DNA from: Natronoglycomyces albus
Lineage (GTDB): Bacteria > Actinomycetota > Actinomycetes > Mycobacteriales > Micromonosporaceae
DNA length: 64,000 nt
Direction: 5' to 3'
Assembly: GCF_016925535.1 (NCBI RefSeq)
Contig: NZ_CP070496.1
Location: forward strand, 124,001 to 188,000
In this document: positions 57,201 through 64,000 of the stretch, piece after piece
How positions within the stretch are numbered: the stretch's first letter is position 1
Layout: every line of letters starts with the position of its first letter
Notes under the pieces: generated by a model
What the model was told of the DNA's origin: nothing
What the model saw: the letters and a program-made list of their open reading frames with translations, nothing else
The model's database searches: none
Made by a program: the position numbers and the translations under genes

Positions 57201-58345
57201 CCTAGCGGGGCCCCCACCGACTGCATAAAGGGTTCGGGATCGATAGCACCGGCTGGGCTGCGGTCGGCGTTCAAGTGAACCTCGAAGTGCAGGTGCGGGC
57301 CACTTGAGTTGCCCGAGGAGCCAACATAACCAATGATCTGACCCGCCCGAACCTGGTCGCCTACTTGGACTTCGGGTGCGCGCTCGAAGTGACAGTACCG
57401 AGTCAGGATGTCGCTGGCGTGCAAGATATTGACATACCACCCGCAGCCTTGAATGCTCGGCGAACCGTCCACATCACAGCTGTAGGCCCCTCCACCAGGG
57501 GCCCAGGCATTACATTCAGCCGTGATGACCAGCCCGTCAGCGGCGGCGTACACCGGTTCACCATGTTGAGCGGGCATGTCGACGCCGTGGTGACTGGGAC
57601 GCGAAACCGTGCGGAATCCGGATGTCACCGGCGCGTCGAGGGGCACAGTCCAACCTGCGGCCGAGACCTCCCCCGCTCCGGCACACTCTCCCGCATCGTT
57701 AGCCACAGTGGAGACTCGAGCGCCCCCGCCGGTCAAGGCATTCACGATCTCCACCGACCGAGGTTCATGTTTGGCATAGGCGTCCGGAAAGGCCGAGATC
57801 TGCACAATCTGGGCCGCCCTGGTCAATGACATCTGCTCCCAGCCCTCAACCCGTAGGAGCTTTTCGTAGAAAAGTTCGGAAGACTTCACCGGGTCGGTGA
57901 TCTCCTCAGGCGTGCCCCATCCTTGGCTGGGGCGCTGCTGGAAAAGCCCCAAGGAATCGTGGTCATTGAGCTCTCCCAAGTGCCCCAAGTTGATCAGGCT
58001 TGACTCCTGGATGGCCGTCGCCACCGCGATCACCCAGCCCCGGGGCGGAATGTCCATGTCCTGCCCGACCGCGACAATGATGGCGGCGTTGTGCATCTGC
58101 TCATCGTTGATGCCCGACACGCTGGGAAGATCGCCCTCGAGGTCGACCGTCCGCTGAGTTCCACAGGAGGCAAGCTCGATCGGCTGCTGTTGATCGGCCG
58201 CATTCGTCATGAACAACACGAGGGCGACCATAGAACCGACGCAACAGATCGACAACATGCTGACGCTCCACAGCCAACGCCGCCACAGCGAGGTGGACTG
58301 GCGCTTTTGTGCGTCGTCGGTTACTTCGGTCAGTTGGATCGCCAT
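57197..58345 (-). CDS. Cell-wall hydrolase: transglycosylase-like domain plus M23 peptidase
   Basis: 382 residues from ATG 58345. One membrane helix near the N-terminus (VSMLSICCVGSMVALVLFM). Then a lysozyme/SLT-like domain (GWVIAVATAIQESSLINLG; DHDSLGLFQQRPSQGWGTPEEI) with a candidate catalytic Glu in IQES, followed by an M23 metallopeptidase domain with SHHGVDMPA (HxxxD) and HLHFEVH zinc motifs. It would open peptidoglycan locally, as VirB1-type enzymes do in conjugation and secretion systems. The ATG overlaps the stop of the preceding accessory gene. Confidence 0.88.
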   Translation of the reverse strand: MAIQLTEVTDDAQKRQSTSLWRRWLWSVSMLSICCVGSMVALVLFMTNAADQQQPIELASCGTQRTVDLEGDLPSVSGINDEQMHNAAIIVAVGQDMDIPPRGWVIAVATAIQESSLINLGHLGELNDHDSLGLFQQRPSQGWGTPEEITDPVKSSELFYEKLLRVEGWEQMSLTRAAQIVQISAFPDAYAKHEPRSVEIVNALTGGGARVSTVANDAGECAGAGEVSAAGWTVPLDAPVTSGFRTVSRPSHHGVDMPAQHGEPVYAAADGLVITAECNAWAPGGGAYSCDVDGSPSIQGCGWYVNILHASDILTRYCHFERAPEVQVGDQVRAGQIIGYVGSSGNSSGPHLHFEVHLNADRSPAGAIDPEPFMQSVGAPLG

Positions 58346-58887
58346 TACCGCCGCTCCCAATCAATGGCAGACACCCGCCAGACCCCATCGCGATTGATGA
58401 CGGTCACGGTTAGCTGGCCGGTATCCATTGGAATCCGCACGTGGGTATCGGTGACTTCCGGGTCGTCTTCGATATTATTCGCCGGTACCTGAGTCGGGTC
58501 AACCTCTCGTAGGAGTTCCGACAGTTCCGCGGTTATAAACGGCCGCATGGACTCTGTCCACTGCTGCGAAGTGCGTCCCTCCCATTGCGACCACTGTTGC
58601 GCGAACGCCACCGCGACCTCCACCGCCTCGGCGGGCAAATCATCGGCCCGGTATTGACTGTCGTGATCCTGGGCATCCTCAGTAGTTTCCGGCGTGGGTA
58701 CATAACCGTCATCGGGCATACCCGAAAACGGGTCTTCCTCTGCCTTCGGCGTCTCCTGCGCAGAGGTTCCCGTCCGCAGCGGAGCGTTATCGCCCGCCTG
58801 GGAGAGGCCAACGACCCCGAACACCAACAACAGGATCATGGCTGCGATCCCGTAACGAGAAAAGAGAATCCGGAAGACGCGACGCAT
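58345..58887 (-). CDS. Small membrane-anchored accessory protein
   Basis: 180 residues. An N-terminal basic stretch and membrane helix (YGIAAMILLLVFGVVGLSQAG) lead to an acidic linker and a domain of about 100 residues (AVAFAQQWSQWEGRTSQQWTESMRPFITAELSELLREVDP; VTVINRDGVWRVSAIDW) that looks like an NTF2-like or VirB8-type fold. The gene lies between VirB6-like and peptidase genes, one base overlapping the latter, so it is probably part of the membrane complex. Family name not certain. Confidence 0.72.
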   Translation of the reverse strand: MRRVFRILFSRYGIAAMILLLVFGVVGLSQAGDNAPLRTGTSAQETPKAEEDPFSGMPDDGYVPTPETTEDAQDHDSQYRADDLPAEAVEVAVAFAQQWSQWEGRTSQQWTESMRPFITAELSELLREVDPTQVPANNIEDDPEVTDTHVRIPMDTGQLTVTVINRDGVWRVSAIDWERR

Positions 58888-58889
58888 GA

Positions 58890-60752
58890 CTACTTCCTTT
58901 GCGAAGGTCGATAAATGGGTACCTTGGGCGAATTCGTGGTCGAGCTGGCCATCGCCGGGGAAGTGGCACCTTTATCGGTGCTCTTTGCCTCCCGAGCGGC
59001 GGTGGTCTCCCGTTGCCCAGGTTGCCGACCGGGTGTCGCCTCGCGGTCAGGCTGCGACTCGGGGCGCGAATCGCGCCGGGAACGGGAAATTTCCCGTCTG
59101 CGCTCCACCTCAACCTGCTTTTCGGAACTACGCTTGTCGGCGGTGCGGCCCAGGAGCGAATCGGCGGCACTGGAACCACCACGCAATGTGGTGAGCCGCC
59201 GATACGGACGCAGTAGCATCCAGGCCGCAACCCCCATGAGACCAATGAGGACCACTTGCAGCCAATCGGGCAGGTTAGCGCCGAGGATTCTATTGGCCGC
59301 AAACAGATACAGCACCGCTGCCACCGCGAACACGATCACGTTGATAATCGCCGCGATTACCGCATTGACCAGGCGCTTAAACCCGGCATTCGCCGGTCGG
59401 AGCAACGCGATCGTACCGATAATGGGCAACGCGATCACCGCGAACCGCACGATCATAAAGCCCAAAATGATCAGGATCGACGCCGTGAGGTCGAACAAGG
59501 CGAAAAACAGGGACGTCAACAAGCTGAGCATCCCCGTACCGGTTCGCTCCCAGCCCCGCGCGCCCGTCAAATGCTCATAGGCTTCGGGGTCCTCCCGCTC
59601 GATAGCGGCCGCTACGTCCCGCCACTGCTGTTGCTTGCCTTCGATAATCGATGCGCGTACTTGCGGGTCACTTTGCGCCCGTGCGGCTTCAGCCCAGGTC
59701 AGCGCTTGGGCGTCATACAGTGCCGGGCCGTACTTATAGGCGATGTTCGACGAGCGAACGACAGGATTACCATTGTCGTCCTCTTCGGGGTCACTGCCGT
59801 CCATCCGGTAGGTGACCTGAGGGCTTTGCCCGAGCACAGCCCGAGTCCACGAACTGTGCAGAATGTCGCCCACCGCCATGTCGGAGGCCTTGACCGAGGT
59901 CGAGCGGGTGTCAATGCAGCGGTGCGGGTTGTCGTCCTTGACCTCGTCGTATTCGCGCTGCGTCGCCCCCGGCAAATTGATACACCCGTCAGCGGCCGGG
60001 TCGGCAATCAAGTTCTGCGAAATATTCAACCCGGCGGTCAACCCGCGGTCAGCCCACCCGGCCGACTCCACCGGCCAGCGCGCCACCGCCGTGACCAACA
60101 CCAGGATCAGCACAGCCCACCCAGCGGTCGTCACGGCTACCGACATATCGGCCTGCCGCGAACGCCACAGGAGATACAGACCCACGACACCAATGGTCAC
60201 AGCGCCGAAAACCGAAAACACCTGATCGAACACGACCCGAGAGCCGGTCTCCATGAACTCGTGCGACCAGCCCCACAAGCTCTCCGGCTCCCAGGCCGCT
60301 TGCCGCATCGAGTTCGTCGCCCCGATAACGGCCGTGGAGATGTTGAACTCCAGGTTCGCCAGCGCGTTCGCCGCGCTGGCACCGTCGGGCATCACTTGCC
60401 CGAAACAGTCTTGCCCATAGGTGGGCAGCTGATACCCCGCATAGCCATAGCGGGTGTAATACCCCAGTCCTTCGTCAGTGTTGGGGCCGGTCGTGTCGGC
60501 GAACCAGCCCGCCATGCCGCTATCGGGGCTGGAGGGAACCGGCGTCACCTTGCACGGTTCCTCGGCGGCCGTCGGCAGCTCGTCGAGGCAGTCCTCGAAG
60601 TTGTGATGCCATTCGTAGTCGGTGCAGCCTTCGCTTTGAGCTCCGGCGCTCGTCGGGGCCACCACGAGCGCCGCCAGGGCGGCCAAAAGCACGAGGGCCG
60701 CGCGTGAGGCCACAGACGTCACGCGAAGTCGAGGGCGAGTGCAGTCTGGCAT
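58890..60752 (-). CDS. VirB6/TrbL-like multi-pass membrane protein
   Basis: 620 residues. A signal-like segment (ALVLLAALAALVVAPTSAGA), a cysteine-containing extracellular part of about 150 residues, membrane helices near 180-250, a large extracellular loop, then four to five helices (LLTSLFFALFDLTASILIILGFMIVRFAVIAL; LVNAVIAAIINVIVFAVAAVLYLFAA; VVLIGLMGVAAWMLLRPY). The C-terminal 110 residues are hydrophilic, Arg/Glu/Ser-rich. This matches VirB6/TrbL channel-type proteins of Gram-positive type IV-like systems. It starts eight bases after the VirB4-like gene. Confidence 0.8.
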   Translation of the reverse strand: MPDCTRPRLRVTSVASRAALVLLAALAALVVAPTSAGAQSEGCTDYEWHHNFEDCLDELPTAAEEPCKVTPVPSSPDSGMAGWFADTTGPNTDEGLGYYTRYGYAGYQLPTYGQDCFGQVMPDGASAANALANLEFNISTAVIGATNSMRQAAWEPESLWGWSHEFMETGSRVVFDQVFSVFGAVTIGVVGLYLLWRSRQADMSVAVTTAGWAVLILVLVTAVARWPVESAGWADRGLTAGLNISQNLIADPAADGCINLPGATQREYDEVKDDNPHRCIDTRSTSVKASDMAVGDILHSSWTRAVLGQSPQVTYRMDGSDPEEDDNGNPVVRSSNIAYKYGPALYDAQALTWAEAARAQSDPQVRASIIEGKQQQWRDVAAAIEREDPEAYEHLTGARGWERTGTGMLSLLTSLFFALFDLTASILIILGFMIVRFAVIALPIIGTIALLRPANAGFKRLVNAVIAAIINVIVFAVAAVLYLFAANRILGANLPDWLQVVLIGLMGVAAWMLLRPYRRLTTLRGGSSAADSLLGRTADKRSSEKQVEVERRREISRSRRDSRPESQPDREATPGRQPGQRETTAAREAKSTDKGATSPAMASSTTNSPKVPIYRPSQRK

Positions 60753-60759
60753 GGCTGGC

Positions 60760-63700
60760 CTACCGTTGTTCGTCCTGGAGAGGAATCTGCCCTGGGGTGG
60801 TGTTCAAGTGCTGGAGCAGGTTCGGCATATAGGAGAAGTCGGCGCGGATGCGTTGCACGCGCCCGTCGACGTCGCGCATGACGAATTCACGGTAGGAGAG
60901 TCGACCAGTCTCGCCCGCGTCGACCTCAGACAATGAGGCCAGAGTGTGCTCGTAGCCGACATCACGCGGTACGCGCAGCATCTTCAGAGCGTCGGCGGCG
61001 ACCTCGGGGTCCTCGGCGATCCGGCCGACAAACACCGTCGAGACGAGGTTTTGCACGTCAAGGCCGAGGATGTCATTGGGGTTCTGGCTGGCCACTAGGG
61101 CGGCCAGGTTCCATTTACGACTATCGCGAGCCAGGCGCACCAGGAAGGAACGGCCAGACTTCCAGCCTTCCATGAAGTGGGCTTCGTCCAGGCCGACCAT
61201 CTTGCGGCGGTGCATGTCTCCGCCGTAGCAGCGGCGAACGGCCAACCGGTGAGCGGTGTGCAGCATCGGTAGCGCGAGTGCTTCCTCAGCCGACCAATAT
61301 TCGCGCTCTATGCCCAGGTCGGGCAGTCGTAGCCCGCTCATCGTGATGACGGTGAGGATCGAGTCGTCTTGCAAAGTGCCCTCTGGGGGGCTGCCGAAGA
61401 ACAGTTTGGCCAACGGCATCTCGGCAGTATCCAGCAGCAACGCGGCCAATTCGGCACCGTCGCCCGAATGGTGGTCTTCGGCCCCTTGCAGGCATTCGAC
61501 AATGTCTTCCAAGGTTGAGCTTTCCTCGGCCGGAACCTGGCGGGCGGCGTGGCGCAGCAGCCGGGCCGTCGACGCTTCACGAGCCACCTGCGGCGGCACC
61601 AGCATCGAGCAGATGTCTTGCACGAGCATGCGCCGTTCCGACCGGGCATTCTGCACAGCGATGTCGAATTCGCGCTGGCCAGTCGGCGTGTCGGGGAAGT
61701 GTTCGCGCACCGGCGAAGGAATCAGCGCGTAGGGCGCCAGCGTGCCATATTCCGAACCGGTCAAGTTCAGCACTCGCGAATATGGCTTCAGTTCCGGCAT
61801 TTCGCACAGGCGCGCCAGTGGGCCGGAAGGGTCCAGCAAGGTCACTTGCACGCCTCGGCGAGCGGCGAGGTATCCCAGCGCACCCATCAGCGTCGATTTA
61901 CCACCGCCGGGTTCGGCGACGAACACGCTCAGGCCGGAACGTTCCCGCACTTCGGTGGCGAAATGTAGGTCGAGGAAGACCGGACGGCGGCAGGTGCCAG
62001 AGGTGCGGCCGATGAGGTCGCCGCGCTGGTCGCCCACAGTGGATGCGGCCTGCGGGAGAGCGGCGGCGAACAGGCGTACCGGCATGCGACGGACGTATCC
62101 GGTCGAAGCCACGGGCTCGCCGGGAATGAACTCGCGGGCCAGCCAGTCCTGATTCTTCGGATGCTGCAGACTAATGCGCAATTCCCGCTGGTACATCTGC
62201 ATAAGGGTGCGGGCCCGCTCCATGCACTCTTCACGGGTGTCGGCGGTGACGGCCATGCGGTGCCAGCCGTGGGCGCGAGCGGCGTCAATGGGTAGCCCGG
62301 TGGTCATCTCATCACCGACGTTGAGCGCCCGCTCGGCTAGACGTTGTAGCTCTGGTGGGGCATCCAGGGCGTGTTCGTCGTAGTCGTGCTGCTGGGAGCG
62401 AATCATGCGCAGCCGATGGTCCAGGTCCCTAAAAGCCTCGCCCGCTCCCAGAATGTCTACCCGGCTGGACAGCTCCAGCGGCCACGGCGCACGTTCGTGG
62501 AAGTGCAGCCATGGTTCGTGGATCTGCGGGATTTCGAGCTCTTCCATGCGACCCACGGTCAAGACGGCGGTGTGCTTCTCCTCGCCGGTGAGCCGGTTGA
62601 CCAGCTTCACCGTCGAGCCATACGGCGTGCGGTAACGCTCGATTTGCTCGGTCAGGGCAAGGATGTCGCCGGGCTCCCAGTCGTTGGGGGAACCGGACAG
62701 CAGTTGCGGCGGGTCCATACCCAACGCCACGGAACGAAATAGCAGCCACTCCACTTCCTGTGTGGTGGCGCGTTTGGCACGCACCCCGAACGACCCGAGA
62801 ACTTCGTCGAACTGTTCGGCTTTGCGGGCGACCTTCTCCCGTTCGCTGAAGCGGGTGCCCCCGCCAAACCAGCGACCGAACTTCTCGCCCAGCGAGTCGG
62901 TCAAGGTGCGGCGCGAGAAGGATATGCCCAGGAAGGTTTGGCCCTCGGCGTGGTAGAGCTTGTGCAGATGCTGTTGGGCGGCAACGAGGTGATCGGCCCA
63001 AGAGTTCCCGCCGGGCACGGCCCGCAGCGGCTTGGGCGTGTGGAAGTCGACCGTCTGGGCCCACTTGTCGGCCGGGAACGGCCTGGTGGTGCGGCGCAGA
63101 TGCAGCCGCCAGCCAGCGAGGCCAGCGAACTGTTCGGAGATCGCCGTGATGAGCGCTTCGCGCTCCGGATCGGGACGGAAAGCCCAGCGCAACTCGGGCA
63201 GGACATACCACAAGGTGATCGAACCGGGCGTGAACGTGGCGTGCCCGGAGATCTCCGAAATCGTCAGCTCCCGCGTGGGGGCCTTCTCTTTGACCTTCGG
63301 CGGCTTGGGCAGTCGGTACGGACGCGGCTCCTTCAAGCCCTTCTTGTCGCGTTTACGACGCGGGTCTTTGGCACGGTCCGGCTCGACGGGGACTAGCGCT
63401 TGCCGAGTCGAGGGAGTTGGCGCGACGTTGGGGCCCTGCGGATGCGACATCGGTGAGGGCGGCGCCGACGGCAGCTGGTTGGGCGGTCGTACCGGGGCCT
63501 GATGGCGCGATTGTGCAGCGTGCGACTGGGTTCGCGGCCCAGCCGCGTGCGCACCGGTGCCCAGCGGGTGCGTATCGCGGGGCGGCACAGTGGCATACGC
63601 GCCGCTATCCTCCCTGCCCAGGCGGGGCTGGGAGCCGGTGTGTTGCGTTCCGGCCCGGTAGGCACCGGTCAGGCGAGCGCCCTGCGGCTGGCTGGTCGGC

Positions 63701-64000
63701 GCTGGCGAGCGTGGATGACCTTGTGCCTGAGCGCTGCCCCCAGCGGTGGCCGCTGGGGGTGCGGATGGGCCGGATTGCGGACCTGGCGCGGCAGGGCGCG
63801 GTGGTTCTGCGGGCCCTGCCGCAGGCGGGGGCGTCACTATCGGGTGCGCGCCGGAGTGTTGGCTAGTCGCGGGCGGCGCGCTGGGACGAGGCGGACCCAC
63901 ATCGAGTGTGTCGCGCGCTGAACCGGGGCCGCCAGGCAGTGGGTAGGTGTCGGCCTGCGGGGGCCTTGCCTGTGTGTTTTGGCCCTGTGGAGGCTGTGCA
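60760..64000 (-). CDS. VirB4/TraC-like ATPase, start outside the window
   Basis: The frame is open from 64000 to the stop at 60760 (at least 1080 codons); GTG 63900 is only an internal start candidate, because coding-like Pro/Gln-rich sequence continues to the window edge. The first 200 residues are disordered (Pro, Gly, Ser, Gln), followed by a DNA-translocase-like N-domain and the motor with Walker A AEPGGGKST and Walker B GLDEAHF, plus VASQNPND after it. VirB4 ATPases energise assembly and transport in type IV secretion. It is the first gene seen in the four-gene cluster. The cluster is found on actinobacterial chromosomes without obvious mobile genes, as here. Confidence 0.85.
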   Translation of the reverse strand, partial: AQPPQGQNTQARPPQADTYPLPGGPGSARDTLDVGPPRPSAPPATSQHSGAHPIVTPPPAAGPAEPPRPAAPGPQSGPSAPPAATAGGSAQAQGHPRSPAPTSQPQGARLTGAYRAGTQHTGSQPRLGREDSGAYATVPPRDTHPLGTGAHAAGPRTQSHAAQSRHQAPVRPPNQLPSAPPSPMSHPQGPNVAPTPSTRQALVPVEPDRAKDPRRKRDKKGLKEPRPYRLPKPPKVKEKAPTRELTISEISGHATFTPGSITLWYVLPELRWAFRPDPEREALITAISEQFAGLAGWRLHLRRTTRPFPADKWAQTVDFHTPKPLRAVPGGNSWADHLVAAQQHLHKLYHAEGQTFLGISFSRRTLTDSLGEKFGRWFGGGTRFSEREKVARKAEQFDEVLGSFGVRAKRATTQEVEWLLFRSVALGMDPPQLLSGSPNDWEPGDILALTEQIERYRTPYGSTVKLVNRLTGEEKHTAVLTVGRMEELEIPQIHEPWLHFHERAPWPLELSSRVDILGAGEAFRDLDHRLRMIRSQQHDYDEHALDAPPELQRLAERALNVGDEMTTGLPIDAARAHGWHRMAVTADTREECMERARTLMQMYQRELRISLQHPKNQDWLAREFIPGEPVASTGYVRRMPVRLFAAALPQAASTVGDQRGDLIGRTSGTCRRPVFLDLHFATEVRERSGLSVFVAEPGGGKSTLMGALGYLAARRGVQVTLLDPSGPLARLCEMPELKPYSRVLNLTGSEYGTLAPYALIPSPVREHFPDTPTGQREFDIAVQNARSERRMLVQDICSMLVPPQVAREASTARLLRHAARQVPAEESSTLEDIVECLQGAEDHHSGDGAELAALLLDTAEMPLAKLFFGSPPEGTLQDDSILTVITMSGLRLPDLGIEREYWSAEEALALPMLHTAHRLAVRRCYGGDMHRRKMVGLDEAHFMEGWKSGRSFLVRLARDSRKWNLAALVASQNPNDILGLDVQNLVSTVFVGRIAEDPEVAADALKMLRVPRDVGYEHTLASLSEVDAGETGRLSYREFVMRDVDGRVQRIRADFSYMPNLLQHLNTTPGQIPLQDEQR

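Overview
The window is a stretch of actinobacterial chromosome of moderately high GC (about 60% by eye). Several genes are near-diagnostic for filamentous or Micromonospora/Glycomyces-type actinobacteria: SepH, the Ssd/TadA pair, DUF2530 and DUF3027 proteins, futalosine-route menaquinone genes (mqnB, mqnD), a chaplin-like surface protein and a WXG/DUF1023-type hydrolase operon. I lean towards Glycomycetales (Stackebrandtia/Haloglycomyces-like), but this is inference from gene content only. No tRNA, rRNA, CRISPR array or recognisable transposase was seen.

Layout. 1-2948: partial tadA/cpaF, ssd with two DnaA-box-like sites in front, and a HAD phosphatase. 3019-8018: a short LacI-type regulator, an ArsR regulator, two secreted or anchored proteins of unknown role, and a DUF368 (PopT-type) undecaprenyl-phosphate translocase. 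8342-12485: three secreted proteins, the last a four-repeat chaplin-like protein. 12934-14070: an Erm 23S rRNA methyltransferase preceded by a 14-codon leader ORF and a four-segment attenuator. 14103-18853: ThpR, an MFS exporter with a palindromic operator, and SepH. 19067-27026: housekeeping genes (DUF2530, DUF3027, MqnB, MqnD, cold-shock protein, XPB-N-like protein) plus small unknown proteins. 27259-33659: VOC protein, FtsK-like ATPase with a membrane partner, two membrane proteins, CopC-like protein, Gfo/Idh/MocA oxidoreductase. 34070-35563 and 54084-55709: two divergent copies of one unknown cassette. 36842-39419: possible WXG-type partner, DUF1023 hydrolase and membrane-anchored protein. 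39512-45395: cobalamin-riboswitch-controlled ECF uptake operon with two separate transcobalamin-like surface proteins. 45630-52919: TetR regulator, lipoprotein, Rieske protein, acyl-CoA dehydrogenase and acyl-CoA carboxylase beta subunit behind a perfect palindrome, PLDc_N protein, PAP2 phosphatase. 53046-53729: CYTH gene split by an in-frame TGA. 56295-64000: a type IV secretion-like cluster (VirB4, VirB6, transglycosylase/M23 peptidase, accessory protein).

The strongest candidates for something new are: (1) the B12 operon, in which the two domains that form animal transcobalamin/intrinsic factor appear as two surface proteins under a cobalamin riboswitch with an ECF transporter; (2) the duplicated cassette encoding a 43-residue peptide and two coupled unknown proteins, with the same promoter and a covarying 5' UTR hairpin in both copies; (3) the erm leader, apparently translated from a leaderless mRNA and carrying an Arg-Ile-Arg arrest-type motif; (4) a roughly 100-bp MITE-like repeat present three times. 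Many starts lie 6-7 nt after a TANNNT box, which points to widespread leaderless transcription.
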